Shown: piece after piece, positions 14,499 through 22,549 of the stretch
How positions within the stretch are numbered: the stretch's first letter is position 1
Layout: every line of letters begins with the position of its first letter
Origin: Candidatus Omnitrophica bacterium CG11_big_fil_rev_8_21_14_0_20_63_9
GTDB lineage: Bacteria > Omnitrophota > Gorgyraeia > Aquiviventales > Aquiviventaceae
Assembly (NCBI GenBank): GCA_002796105.1
Contig: PCVX01000087.1
Span: forward strand, 1 to 36,122
Direction: 5' to 3'
DNA: 36,122 nt
Notes under the pieces: model-generated
Database searches by the model: none
What the model saw: only the letters and a program-made list of their open reading frames with translations
Told to the model about the DNA's origin: nothing
Position numbers and translations under genes: made by a program

Positions 14499-15485
14499 AT
14501 GGATATTGAATCACCGGAGGACATTCTCCGTCAGGGCAACCAGCTGATGCGCCGGCTGCCGAAGATGATTCTCCCGGCGGTCCTGGCGGCGGCGGGTCTG
14601 TGGCTGGCCACAGGGTTCTATATGGTCAGCCCTGGCGAGGTCGGGGTGGTCCGCCAGTTCGGCAAGGAGGTGCGGCGCACGGAGCCGGGGCTGCGCTACC
14701 GCCTGCCGGTGCCCATCGAGCAGGTCAATATCGTCAATGTCGAGCGCATCCAGCGCGCGGAAATCGGCTTCCGGACGGATGACCGCGGCGGCCGATCCGG
14801 GGTGCGGCGCGTCTCCCAGGAAGCGCTCATGCTCACCGGCGATGAGAACATCGTCGAAGCGCAGCTCATCGTCCAGTACCAGGTGAAAGACCCCTCACTC
14901 TACCTGTTCCGCGTGTACAATCCGGATGAGGTGCTGGGTTCCTCCACCGAAGTGGCCCTGCGCAGCATGGTGGGCAATGCCACGATCGACGACCTCCTGA
15001 CCGTCGGGCGGGAGAAAGTGCAAATCGAAACGCGCGACTTCCTCCAGCGGCTGCTGGACGCGTACAACACCGGGCTGCGGGTCACCGAGGTGCGCCTGCA
15101 GGTAGTCGACCCGCCCGAGCAGGTCAAGGACGCTTTTCACGAAGTGGTGCGGGCGCGGGAGGATCGCGAGCGACTCATCAACCAGGCGCAGGGCTACCAG
15201 GAGGACATCATCCCCAAGGCCCGCGGCCGCGCGGAACAGATGATCCGCGAGGCTGAGGCGTTCAAGGAGGAGCGCGTCCTGCGGGCCCAGGGAGATGCGG
15301 CGCGCTTCACGGCGCTCCTCACGGAGTACCGCAAGGCCAAGGAGGTCACGCGCACGCGCCTCTACCTCGAGGCGCTGGAGCGGACCTTGCAGCCCATCAA
15401 GAAAATCATCATCGATCCGCGAGCGACGGGCGGGATTGCGCCGCTCCTGCCGCTCGCCCCCTTGCAGATCGGCGAGATCAAGTAA
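14499..15485 (+). CDS. hflK: HflK, SPFH/band-7 protease regulator
   Basis: A 328-residue band-7 (SPFH) protein. A short cytoplasmic N-terminus is followed by one transmembrane helix (about 25-45), then Y-M-V-S-P-G-E-V-G-V-V-R-Q-F-G-K, the HflK-type opening of the SPFH domain. V-Q-Y-Q-V-K-D-P-S-L-Y-L-F and the E/R/A-rich coiled coil (R-E-D-R-E-R-L-I-N-Q-A-Q-G-Y) follow. HflK assembles with HflC into a ring around the FtsH protease in the inner membrane and limits its access to substrates. The hydrophilic N-terminal region before the helix is much shorter than in E. coli HflK. GGAGG lies 9-13 nt before the ATG. hflC follows after 18 nt. Confidence 0.93.
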   Translation: MDIESPEDILRQGNQLMRRLPKMILPAVLAAAGLWLATGFYMVSPGEVGVVRQFGKEVRRTEPGLRYRLPVPIEQVNIVNVERIQRAEIGFRTDDRGGRSGVRRVSQEALMLTGDENIVEAQLIVQYQVKDPSLYLFRVYNPDEVLGSSTEVALRSMVGNATIDDLLTVGREKVQIETRDFLQRLLDAYNTGLRVTEVRLQVVDPPEQVKDAFHEVVRAREDRERLINQAQGYQEDIIPKARGRAEQMIREAEAFKEERVLRAQGDAARFTALLTEYRKAKEVTRTRLYLEALERTLQPIKKIIIDPRATGGIAPLLPLAPLQIGEIK

Positions 15486-15503
15486 CCCCACGGGAGACTG
15501 TCC

Positions 15504-16388
15504 ATGATGCGAGCGGTCCTGTCTCTGCTGCCCATCCTGGCGGTGCTGGGCATCCTGCTCACACCGCAGGTGTGCTTCATTGTCAACGAAACCGACCATG
15601 TGATCATTACGCAGTTCGGCGAGTACAAGCGGACGATTCAGCAGCCCGGGCTGTACTTCAAGCAGCCGGTCGTGCAGGCGGTGCACCGCTTCGAGCGTCG
15701 GATCCTCTCGAGCGACGCCACTCCGGCGGAGTACCTGACCCTGGACAAGAAACGGATGGTGGTCGACCACGTCACCCGCTGGCGGATCACCGATCCCCTA
15801 ATGTTCTTCAAGACGGTGCGCGACCTCTACGGCGCGCGGGCGCGGCTGGATGACGTGGTCTTCTCCGAGCTGCGGCGGGCCATCGCCGAGCGGGAATTCG
15901 TCAATCTCATCTCCTCGAAGCGCGAGCCGGTGATGGAGGCGGTCGCCAAGAGCGCGGCCGTTCAGGCCAAGCAGTTCGGCATCGAGATCGTCGATGTGCG
16001 CATCAAGCGGGCGGACCTGCCGCCGGAGGTCCAGCAGAGCGTCTTCGCCCGCATGGTGGCCGAGCGCGAGCGCATCGCCAAACGCTACCGGTCCGAAGGG
16101 GAAGAGGAAGCGGCGAAGATCCGCGCCGAGACCGACAAGCAGCGCACAATCATCCTGGCCAAAGCCTACGAGGAAAGCCAGAAGCTTCGAGGAGCCGGCG
16201 ATGCGGAGGCGGCCCGCATCACCGCCGAAGCCTTCGGGCAGGATACGGAGTTCTACCGGTTCACCCGAAGCCTTGAGACCTACGAAACCGTGCTGTCCAA
16301 GGAGGGCCAGCTGATCCTTTCCTCCGAGTCGGAGCTACTCCGCTACCTGCTCGCGGCCCCCGCAGGTTCTTCGGGAGACTCTCGGTAG
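15504..16388 (+). CDS. hflC: HflC, SPFH/band-7 protease regulator
   Basis: The partner of HflK, 294 residues. It has an N-terminal transmembrane helix (about 5-24), then F-I-V-N-E-T-D-H-V-I-I-T-Q-F-G-E-Y-K, Y-F-K-Q-P-V-V-Q and the HflC-typical L-T-L-D-K-K-R-M-V-V-D. It continues with a coiled coil (R-M-V-A-E-R-E-R-I-A-K-R-Y-R-S-E-G) and ends E-F-Y-R-F-T-R-S-L-E-x-Y. It forms hetero-oligomers with HflK that surround FtsH. Adjacent ATG codons at 15504 and 15507 are both possible starts. Confidence 0.93.
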   Translation: MMRAVLSLLPILAVLGILLTPQVCFIVNETDHVIITQFGEYKRTIQQPGLYFKQPVVQAVHRFERRILSSDATPAEYLTLDKKRMVVDHVTRWRITDPLMFFKTVRDLYGARARLDDVVFSELRRAIAEREFVNLISSKREPVMEAVAKSAAVQAKQFGIEIVDVRIKRADLPPEVQQSVFARMVAERERIAKRYRSEGEEEAAKIRAETDKQRTIILAKAYEESQKLRGAGDAEAARITAEAFGQDTEFYRFTRSLETYETVLSKEGQLILSSESELLRYLLAAPAGSSGDSR

Positions 16389-16477
16389 ACCGCGGCGCAC
16401 GGGTTGAGTAGAATCATGGGGGCGGCTGTTCGCCCGCGTAGGCTGCGCAGACTCGACGAGAGGAGCTATATCTGTTC

Positions 16478-17605
16478 ATGAAGCACCACATCGCGATTTC
16501 GGGGTCCTACGGCGGCATGAACCTGGGTGATGAGGCGATCCTTGAGGGAATCCTGAAAGAACTCCGCTCCTCCATGGAGGTGGACGTCACCGTGTTCTCC
16601 CGCAACCCCAAGGACACGGAAGAGCGGCACAAGGTGCGCGCGGTGCCCATCCGCGAGATGCACAAGGACGATGTCTTCGAGGAGCTGAAGCGGCTCGATC
16701 TGTTCGTGCTCGGCGGCGGGGGCATTTTATTCGACGGCGCTGTCGAGGGCTTCCTGCGGGATGTGAACTGGGCCAAAGAGCTGCACGTGCCGGTGATGGT
16801 GTATGCGGTCAGCGCGGGCCCGCTGGAGGCCCCAGCCTCGAAGCAGCTGGTCGCGGAGGTCATGAACAAGGTCGACAAGATCACGGTGCGCGAAGCCGAG
16901 GCCAAGCGGATCCTGCATGACCTGGGCGTGAACCAGGACATCGAGGTCACGACTGATCCGGCGCTGCTGCTGGGCCCGCAGACGTTCACGAAGGAGATGC
17001 TGAAGAAGGAAGGCATCCAGCCGGACGTGCCGCTGGTGGGGTTCTCGGTGCGCGAACCCGGCCTGGCGGCGCCCGAGCTGAACATCGAGCAGTACCACGC
17101 CATCCTCGCCAACGCCGCCGATTTCGTCGTGGAGCGGTTTGACGCGCAGATCCTGTTCGTCCCGATGGAGCGCGGCGAGAACCGCGACCCCCAGCATTCG
17201 CATGCCGTCATTTCCAAGATGGCCAACGCGCAGCGGGCCAGCGTGCTGAAGGGCGAGTATAGCTCGGCCCAGGTGCTGGGCCTGGTGGGGCATATGGCTT
17301 TCACCGTCGGGATGCGGCTGCACTTCCTGATCTTTTCGGGCATTCAGAAGGTGCCGTTCGTGCCGCTGCCGTACGCGTCGAAGGTGTCCGGTTTCCTCGC
17401 GGACCTGGACATGTCCTCGCCGCCGCTCGCGGCGCTTAACATCGGGAAGCTGTGCGCGTTCATCGACCGCTCGTGGGATCTGCGCAGCAACACCCGGAAA
17501 AAGCTCGAAGAAAAAATCCCCATCCTACAGGAGCGGTCCCGCCGGACGAACCAGATCCTGTGCGAGATGCTCCGGTCGATCACCCCGAAACCCCCCGCCG
17601 CCTGA
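16478..17605 (+). CDS. CsaB-like polysaccharide pyruvyl transferase
   Basis: A 375-residue member of the polysaccharide pyruvyl transferase family, related to CsaB. The GT-B-like fold shows I-S-G-S-Y-G-G-M-N-L-G-D-E-A-I-L (about 7-22), V-L-G-G-G-G-I-L-F-D (76-85), G-F-S-V-R-E-P and V-G-M-R-L-H-F-L-I-F-S in the C-domain, including the conserved Met-Arg-Leu-His. CsaB adds a pyruvate ketal to secondary cell wall polymers so that SLH-domain proteins can bind. No SLH protein is visible here. GAGAGGAG lies 12 nt before the ATG, somewhat far. Nine nt separate it from the FAD oxidoreductase. Confidence 0.88.
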   Translation: MKHHIAISGSYGGMNLGDEAILEGILKELRSSMEVDVTVFSRNPKDTEERHKVRAVPIREMHKDDVFEELKRLDLFVLGGGGILFDGAVEGFLRDVNWAKELHVPVMVYAVSAGPLEAPASKQLVAEVMNKVDKITVREAEAKRILHDLGVNQDIEVTTDPALLLGPQTFTKEMLKKEGIQPDVPLVGFSVREPGLAAPELNIEQYHAILANAADFVVERFDAQILFVPMERGENRDPQHSHAVISKMANAQRASVLKGEYSSAQVLGLVGHMAFTVGMRLHFLIFSGIQKVPFVPLPYASKVSGFLADLDMSSPPLAALNIGKLCAFIDRSWDLRSNTRKKLEEKIPILQERSRRTNQILCEMLRSITPKPPAA

Positions 17606-17614
17606 GCCCGTCGC

Positions 17615-19045
17615 ATGCCGGTGCTGCGCCGCCCCGCCCACGAGCGCGCGGTTGAGCTGCCTCCCCGCCAAGGCCTGCTCGCGGCCGAAACGGACGTCTT
17701 GGTGGTGGGCGGCGGGCCCGCGGGCCTGGGCGCTGCGACGGGCGCTGCCGGCGGCGGCGCCGATGTGATTCTAGTCGAGCGCTACGGATTCCTGGGCGGC
17801 AACGCGACCGCCGCGTTGGTGATGCCGCTCATGTCGTTCCACACGCAGCGGCCACGGCCTGAAAAAGAAGGCTCGGTGGATCTCCTGCGCACGGACCACG
17901 GCCGGGGCGAGCCCGTGATTGCGGGCGTCGTGAGCGCGCTGATTGAGCGGCTCGTGAAAGCCGGCGGCGCGATCCCCCCTTCCATGAAAACCGGCTATAC
18001 GGTCCCCTTCGACCCGGAGGTGTTCAAGGCCGTGACGCTGGATCTGCTGGACGACGCGGGCGTGCACTTCCTGCTCCATGCGTTTGCCAGCGGGGTGCTC
18101 AAAGAGGGGTCCCGCGTGGATGGCGTCATTTTTGAAACCAAGTCCGGACCGATCGTGATCCGCGCGCGGGTCGTCGTCGATTGCACGGGCGACGGCGACA
18201 TCGCCTCGTACGCAGGCGCGCCGTTCGAGGTCGGACGCCATGACGACCGGCTGGTGCAACCCATGACGCTGATGTTCCGCATGGCGGAGTTCGAGCGCGC
18301 GGCGTTTGAAGGCTACGTGAAAGCGCACCCGGACCAATGGCGGGGCGTGCACGGGCTTTGGGACCTCATCAAACAGGCGGCCGCGGCCGGGGAGCTCGAG
18401 TTGCCGCGTGAAGACCTGCTATTTTTCGCGACGCCGCACGACCGGGAGGTCAGCGTGAACAGCACGCGCGTGACGCGGGTGCTTGGCACCGACGTGTGGG
18501 ATCTCTCGCATGCGGAGTGGCAGAGCCGCCGGCAGATGCGCCAGATCGTGGCGTTTTTCCGGCGCTACGTGCCCGGCTTCAAGGACGCGTATTGCGTGCA
18601 AAGCGGCGTCAACGTCGGCGTGCGCGAAACGCGGCGGGTCCTTGGCGACTATCAGCTGACTGCCGACGACATCCTGACCGCCCGCAAGTTCCCGGATGTC
18701 ATCGCGCGCAGCGCCTATCCGATCGATATCCACAATCCGGAGGGCACGGGCACGTACTTGAAGCATCTGCCGCCCGGCGAATCGTATGACATCCCGATGC
18801 GCTGCCTCCTGCCGCGCGAGGTGGACGGGCTGCTCGTGGCCGGCCGCTGCATCTCGGGAACGCATGAAGCCCACTCATCGTACCGGGTGATGCCAGTCTC
18901 CATGGCCATCGGCCAGGCGGCCGGGGTGTGCGCCGCGATCGCAGCGGAAGGCGACACCCTGCCGCGTCGGGTGCCGGTGGAGGCCATTCAAAAAGAGCTC
19001 CTGCGCCAGGGCGCTAACCTGCGCGAACTCGGACAGCCGGCATAA
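17615..19045 (+). CDS. FAD-dependent oxidoreductase
   Basis: A 476-residue flavoprotein of the FAD_oxidored (PF12831) type. The dinucleotide-binding loop V-V-G-G-G-P-A-G-L-G-A-A-T sits at about 30-42 and ends in V-E-R-Y-G-F-L-G-G-N. V-V-D-C-T-G-D-G-D-I-A and the C-terminal L-L-V-A-G-R-C-I-S-G-T-H-E-A-H with M-A-I-G-Q-A-A-G complete the family signature. The substrate is unknown; relatives include annotated xanthan-lyase-like and thiazole-synthesis-like flavoproteins. It directly follows the CsaB-like gene, which hints at a shared pathway, though no direct link is known to me. No ribosome-binding site is obvious before ATG 17615. Confidence 0.85.
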   Translation: MPVLRRPAHERAVELPPRQGLLAAETDVLVVGGGPAGLGAATGAAGGGADVILVERYGFLGGNATAALVMPLMSFHTQRPRPEKEGSVDLLRTDHGRGEPVIAGVVSALIERLVKAGGAIPPSMKTGYTVPFDPEVFKAVTLDLLDDAGVHFLLHAFASGVLKEGSRVDGVIFETKSGPIVIRARVVVDCTGDGDIASYAGAPFEVGRHDDRLVQPMTLMFRMAEFERAAFEGYVKAHPDQWRGVHGLWDLIKQAAAAGELELPREDLLFFATPHDREVSVNSTRVTRVLGTDVWDLSHAEWQSRRQMRQIVAFFRRYVPGFKDAYCVQSGVNVGVRETRRVLGDYQLTADDILTARKFPDVIARSAYPIDIHNPEGTGTYLKHLPPGESYDIPMRCLLPREVDGLLVAGRCISGTHEAHSSYRVMPVSMAIGQAAGVCAAIAAEGDTLPRRVPVEAIQKELLRQGANLRELGQPA

Positions 19046-19061
19046 CCCACAGCGCGAGGAA

Positions 19062-19112
19062 TTGTAGGGCGGGTTTGCCGGCCGCCAGCCCGTGGATAAT
19101 TTGGTTCGATAA
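19062..19112 (+). pseudogene. 3' remnant of a second DUF2203 gene
   Basis: Codons 19068-19112 read GGFAGRQPVDNLVR and a stop. The intact DUF2203 gene ends GGFTGRRPVDELIR and a stop (14013-14057). The two 45-nt stretches agree at 35 positions, and several differences are synonymous, so the fragment diverged while still coding. Two codons further upstream still align but one is a TAG nonsense codon (Glu in the intact copy); beyond that the similarity ends. The remnant begins 17 nt after the FAD gene and lies about 5.06 kb from the intact copy. Confidence 0.75.
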
Positions 19113-19160
19113 ATACGAATATCGTTCCGCTATACTAGAAGAAACACACAGGAGGTTCCA

Positions 19161-19643
19161 ATGGGACAACTTGGACGAGAGATCATTAAGGATGTGGACG
19201 TCAAAGCGGTCATCAAGGAGCTGAAGGCCGCGTACGCGGATGAATGGCTGGCGCACTACAACTACCTGCATGCGGCGCAGGTCGCCACCGGGCTCAACGC
19301 GCCGCCGGTCGCCTCGATGCTGACCACGCGGGCTGCGGATGAGCTGATGCACGCTATGCGGCTGAGTGAGCGGATCCAGGAGCTGGGCGGAGCGCTGCCG
19401 GAGGACTGGGCGGAAATCCCCAAGCTGTCCAACACGCCGAAGTTCGTGCTGCCCAAGAACACCTCGGACATGAAGGGCCTGCTCAAGGCGGTGCTGAAGG
19501 CCGAACGATCGGCGATCACGACGTATCAGAAGCTGTCGAATATGACCCGCCACCGGGACACCGTGACGCACGAACTGGCCGAAGAGCTGCTCGCCGATGA
19601 GGTCAAAGACGAGGAGCACACGGAGAACTTGATCGGCGAGTAA
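19161..19643 (+). CDS. Ferritin-like (bacterioferritin/Dps-type) protein
   Basis: A 160-residue four-helix ferritin-like protein. Di-iron ligands appear at expected spacing: E28 in A-D-E-W-L-A-H-Y-N-Y, E61-x2-H64 in D-E-L-M-H-A-M-R, E115 in K-A-E-R-S-A-I-T-T-Y, and the E147/D150-H153 cluster in D-E-V-K-D-E-E-H. Such proteins store iron or detoxify peroxide. GGAGG lies 5-9 nt before ATG 19161, and a TATACT hexamer (19131-19136) could be its -10 box, though no good -35 is seen. It stands alone after the DUF2203 remnant. Confidence 0.88.
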   Translation: MGQLGREIIKDVDVKAVIKELKAAYADEWLAHYNYLHAAQVATGLNAPPVASMLTTRAADELMHAMRLSERIQELGGALPEDWAEIPKLSNTPKFVLPKNTSDMKGLLKAVLKAERSAITTYQKLSNMTRHRDTVTHELAEELLADEVKDEEHTENLIGE

Positions 19644-19661
19644 GTTTGCCGGTCTTTCCTC

Positions 19662-20204
19662 ATGACAAACGCTCCGGATGAGGATTTTATCGTCTATCCG
19701 CCCAAGGCCAAGACGCTCGGCTGGGTGGCTGTGGGGCTGGCATTGACCGTCATGTCCGTGCTCATCGTGATGTTTCACGATGCCATGCGGGTGGGAACGC
19801 TCATCGTTTGGATTTCAGGCTTCGGCGCGCTCTTCTTTGGGCTCGGCACCGTGTACATGGCGTATCGATTCAGCGTGCCAACACCGGCGTTGGTCGTCAA
19901 CCGGCAGGGCATCCTTGACCGTTCCAGTCTGGCCGGCATGGGGATGATCCCTTGGGAAGAGATCGCTGCCGTGGTACCCTACCGGATGAATCACCAAGAC
20001 CTGGTGGGCATTGTGCCGAAGTCGCTGGATGCGCTGCACTCACGCGTCGGACCGCTGCAGCGCATGACGCTGCGCTCCAATCAGGCGTTCGGGCTGCCTC
20101 CCGTGAACATTGCCACAGGTTTATGGGGCGTGTCGGCTGAGCATGTTGTGCAGATCATCCGCTTGAAGCATCCTGCCGTGCGAATCGAGGAGCATCGGTC
20201 GTAA
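19662..20204 (+). CDS. STM3941-like membrane protein with PH-like domain
   Basis: A 180-residue protein with two transmembrane helices (about 19-38 and 43-66) followed by a soluble beta-rich domain. The segment P-A-L-V-V-N-R-Q-G-I-L-D-R-S-S-L-A-G...I-P-W-E-E-I-A-A-V resembles the PH-like fold of STM3941-type proteins. Function unknown. It begins 18 nt after the ferritin gene with no obvious ribosome-binding site, and is followed by a strong hairpin. Confidence 0.7.
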   Translation: MTNAPDEDFIVYPPKAKTLGWVAVGLALTVMSVLIVMFHDAMRVGTLIVWISGFGALFFGLGTVYMAYRFSVPTPALVVNRQGILDRSSLAGMGMIPWEEIAAVVPYRMNHQDLVGIVPKSLDALHSRVGPLQRMTLRSNQAFGLPPVNIATGLWGVSAEHVVQIIRLKHPAVRIEEHRS

Positions 20205-20231
20205 GCGTTTGCGTCGTTAAACTGTAGGACA

Positions 20232-20270
20232 AGCAAGGGACGTTTCTCGCTGTGAGAAGCGTCCCTTGCT
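20232..20270 (+). terminator. 17-bp hairpin after the STM3941-like gene
   Basis: Positions 20232-20248 pair with 20254-20270 over 17 bp with a single G-T wobble and a 5-nt loop (AGCAAGGGACG on the left arm, CGTCCCTTGCT on the right). Only GTTTG follows, so there is no full T-tract. It ends the ferritin/STM3941 unit. Confidence 0.6.
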
Positions 20271-20368
20271 GTTTGATGACACTCCTGTCATGTTCGCGTC
20301 ATTCCCGCGTTAAGTCTTCCTGCTAACCTACCCGCGATACCAAGCACCTGAAGCGCAAGGAGGGTCCC

Positions 20369-20593
20369 ATGAAATCGACAATGATCGCGATGCTCTTCGG
20401 CATAGCGCTGGTGCAGTCCGGGTGCGCTGCCATGTGGGCGGGGGCCGGAGCTGCAGGCGCTGCGACAGGCTACGAAGCCTATAACAAGCGCGAGCTCAAG
20501 AAGCTGGAGGGCCAGCGGGATCGTGGGGAAATCAGTGAAGACGAGTTCGGCCGACGCAAGGATGCGGTTGAGGACCGGTCGGTCGTTTACTAA
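20369..20593 (+). CDS. Small lipoprotein, paralogue of the one at 3636
   Basis: A 74-residue lipoprotein: signal peptide and lipobox (V-Q-S-G-C, about 15-19), a Gly/Ala-rich zipper (A-G-A-G-A-A-G-A-A-T-G-Y-E-A-Y) and an amphipathic tail (L-K-K-L-E-G-Q-R-D-R-G-E-I-S-E-D-E-F-G-R-R-K-D) ending S-V-V-Y. The order of parts, the G-Y-E after the zipper and the R-K-D...S-V-x-Y ending match the 3636 gene. AAGGAGGG sits 4 nt before the ATG. The next gene starts 14 nt downstream and is probably co-transcribed. Confidence 0.8.
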   Translation: MKSTMIAMLFGIALVQSGCAAMWAGAGAAGAATGYEAYNKRELKKLEGQRDRGEISEDEFGRRKDAVEDRSVVY

Positions 20594-20607
20594 CAGGGGG
20601 GTGGGAG

Positions 20608-21567
20608 ATGGGTGATCGAGGACGGGTTGTTGTTATGCTTGCGGCAGCCGGCGCAAGCTTAGTGGCGGCGCAAGCGCTGGTATTCGCCATGGGGCAGTCG
20701 TACGAGTCGAAGCCGGAACAGAAGGCTGAGCAGAAGCAGGCCCAGCGTCAAGCGACGACGGAGGAGAAAGCCGCCGCGGAGCGCCGCGCAGCCCAGCTGC
20801 GCCAGGACATGGCTGATGTTGAGACCAAATTCCGCCAGCAGCAGTCTCAAGCTGAGAGCGAAGCCACGCGGCAGCAAGCCGAGCTGGACGCCAAGTGGAA
20901 AAGCGAACGGGAAAAGCTCCAACAATCCAAGCAGCAGGAGCTAAGCGCTGCGGCCGGCGGTCAGCAGCGCCAAGCGATCGAAGCGAGATTCCGCCAGCAG
21001 GAAGACGTGCTTAACGGCAAGTTCAAAGAACAGAAACAGGACGTTGAGAGCCGGTTGCGCGAGCGGCGCGCGGAGTTCCAGCGGCAAGCCGAGGAGCGCA
21101 AGCGCTCGATCAACGACCAGCTGTCAAGCGTGCGGACCAGCCTGGGAGCGACGGCAGAACAGCCCTTTGAGCGGGTGAGGGAGCAAGCGGACCAGATCGG
21201 GGAGCGCTACGCGCAACGGGAAGAAGAAGCCCGCGCCGCGCAGCCTCAGGAATTTACAGAGAGCGAGGAGGTGGCAGGGACTATCACCGCCATCGATGCG
21301 CAGGAAGGCGTGCTTTCCATCGATCAGGCACCTGATGTGAGCGGGCCCAACGCGCAGGCGCTGGCCGAGGAGTCTCCCGCCAAGCTGATGGTCGACCAAA
21401 AGACGACCGTGATGAACGGCCAACAGCGACTGGCGCTGAACAGCCTCAAGGTGGGCGACCAAGTCAGGATCACAGTGGTCGATTCGCAGGACGGCCGGCT
21501 GCTCGCGCGCACGATTATGATCGAGCAGATCCCCGGCCCCCGGGTCCAGCCGAGAGGCTATCCTTGA
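20608..21567 (+). CDS. Secreted coiled-coil protein with C-terminal beta domain
   Basis: A 319-residue exported protein. The signal peptide is V-V-V-M-L-A-A-A-G-A-S-L-V-A-A-Q-A-L-V-F-A. Residues 30-205 are very rich in Gln, Glu, Arg, Lys and Ala, with repeats such as F-R-Q-Q-x and E-R-x-A; this is a long coiled coil. Residues 220-310 form a small beta domain (G-T-I-T-A-I-D-A-Q-E-G-V-L-S-I, then L-K-V-G-D-Q-V-R-I-T-V) like the DUF5666/OB-type modules in periplasmic proteins. The 3' end overlaps the LysR stop by 10 nt in convergent orientation. Not recognised as a named family. Confidence 0.7.
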   Translation: MGDRGRVVVMLAAAGASLVAAQALVFAMGQSYESKPEQKAEQKQAQRQATTEEKAAAERRAAQLRQDMADVETKFRQQQSQAESEATRQQAELDAKWKSEREKLQQSKQQELSAAAGGQQRQAIEARFRQQEDVLNGKFKEQKQDVESRLRERRAEFQRQAEERKRSINDQLSSVRTSLGATAEQPFERVREQADQIGERYAQREEEARAAQPQEFTESEEVAGTITAIDAQEGVLSIDQAPDVSGPNAQALAEESPAKLMVDQKTTVMNGQQRLALNSLKVGDQVRITVVDSQDGRLLARTIMIEQIPGPRVQPRGYP

Positions 21568-22445
21568 CGGGGAGTCGCCAGCAGCGACTGGATGAACTTC
21601 TCCGCAGGCAGCGGAAGGTCAGCATCCCTGCGCGTCAGAATCTTGATGGGATGCTCAATCGGGCCTTCGATGATCTCCAGCTGCCTGAGCGTGCCGGAGC
21701 GCACCTCACTGGCTACGGTGTCTCGGGGCACGACCGAGACGCCCATTTCCACCTCGACCGCCCGCTTAATGAGCTCGACGTTGTCGAACTCGTGGACGGG
21801 GGTGAGCGACACGCCGGCTTTTCGCAGGACCTGATCCAGCGTCCGCCGCGTCTGCAAGCCGCTGTGCATGGCGATGAACGGCTGAGCCTTGAGCCGCGTC
21901 AGGCTCACGCGCCGCCGGCCGGCCCAGGGATGCTTGGGGGAGACGATGATCACCATCCGGTCGTTCTTAAACAGCTCCGCCTTGAGCAGCGGATGAGGGT
22001 CCGGATACGCGATGACGCCCACATCCGCGCGCCCGGTCAGCAGCGCTTCAGACAGCTCTACCGGGGGCAGGTAGGCGAGTTGCAGGTCGATTTTCGGATG
22101 CTGCTTCAAAAACGCCGTCACGTGCGGAGCCAGCTCGTACAACCCCACCGTCAGCGTTGCCGCGACGCGCAGCGACCCGGCCACTTCGCGCGGGGGTTTC
22201 TTGAGCGCCGCCTCAAGCTGCGCATAGCGGTGCAGAATCTCTCTGGCCGCCACGTACACCATGCGGCCAGCCCGCGTCAACCCCACCTGCCGGTTTCGCC
22301 GGTCGATCAGCGGATGGCCGAGCTTTTCTTCCAGGGCCTTCAGGTGCTGGCTGACGGCCGACTGGGTCATGAAATTCCTGCGGCCCGTCTCCGTGAAGCT
22401 GCGCGTGTCTACCAGGTCATAAAAGATTTGCAGGGAGCGGATCAT
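21558..22445 (-). CDS. LysR-family transcriptional regulator
   Basis: A 295-residue LysR regulator. The N-terminal winged helix-turn-helix reads F-Y-D-L-V-D-T-R-S-F-T-E-T-G-R-R-N-F-M-T-Q-S-A-V-S-Q-H-L-K-A-L-E and continues to N-R-Q-V-G-L-T-R-A-G. A periplasmic-binding-like effector domain follows (about 90-290), with A-Y-L-P-P-V-E-L-S-E-A-L-L-T-G-R-A-D-V-G-V. The overall look is close to CbbR/CysL-type regulators; the effector is unknown. I chose ATG 22445 because AGGAG is 5 nt upstream; the longer frame to 22478 would cover part of the operator. It is divergent from the histidine kinase. Confidence 0.9.
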   Translation of the reverse strand: MIRSLQIFYDLVDTRSFTETGRRNFMTQSAVSQHLKALEEKLGHPLIDRRNRQVGLTRAGRMVYVAAREILHRYAQLEAALKKPPREVAGSLRVAATLTVGLYELAPHVTAFLKQHPKIDLQLAYLPPVELSEALLTGRADVGVIAYPDPHPLLKAELFKNDRMVIIVSPKHPWAGRRRVSLTRLKAQPFIAMHSGLQTRRTLDQVLRKAGVSLTPVHEFDNVELIKRAVEVEMGVSVVPRDTVASEVRSGTLRQLEIIEGPIEHPIKILTRRDADLPLPAEKFIQSLLATPRQG

Positions 22446-22467
22446 GAGCACTCCTGAATTAGGATAG

Positions 22468-22503
22468 CTTATGAACAAGCATAAGATTATTCATTGGAAT
22501 AAT
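22468..22503. promoter_or_regulatory. Two abutting 18-bp inverted repeats, likely LysR operator
   Basis: CTTATGAACAAGCATAAG (22468-22485) and ATTATTCATTGGAATAAT (22486-22503) are each perfect 6-6-6 inverted repeats, and they touch end to end. They lie 23 bp before the LysR start and 46 bp before the kinase start, where a LysR protein would be expected to bind. Confidence 0.55.
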
Positions 22504-22549
22504 ACCATGCCGATATGGGAAACTACAAGCAAGGGCGCAGGAGGTGCGA

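Noticed and set aside
21564-22457. A 297-codon open frame on the + strand
   Set aside because: It mirrors the LysR gene and its translation is Arg/His/Gln-rich with no fold-like pattern.
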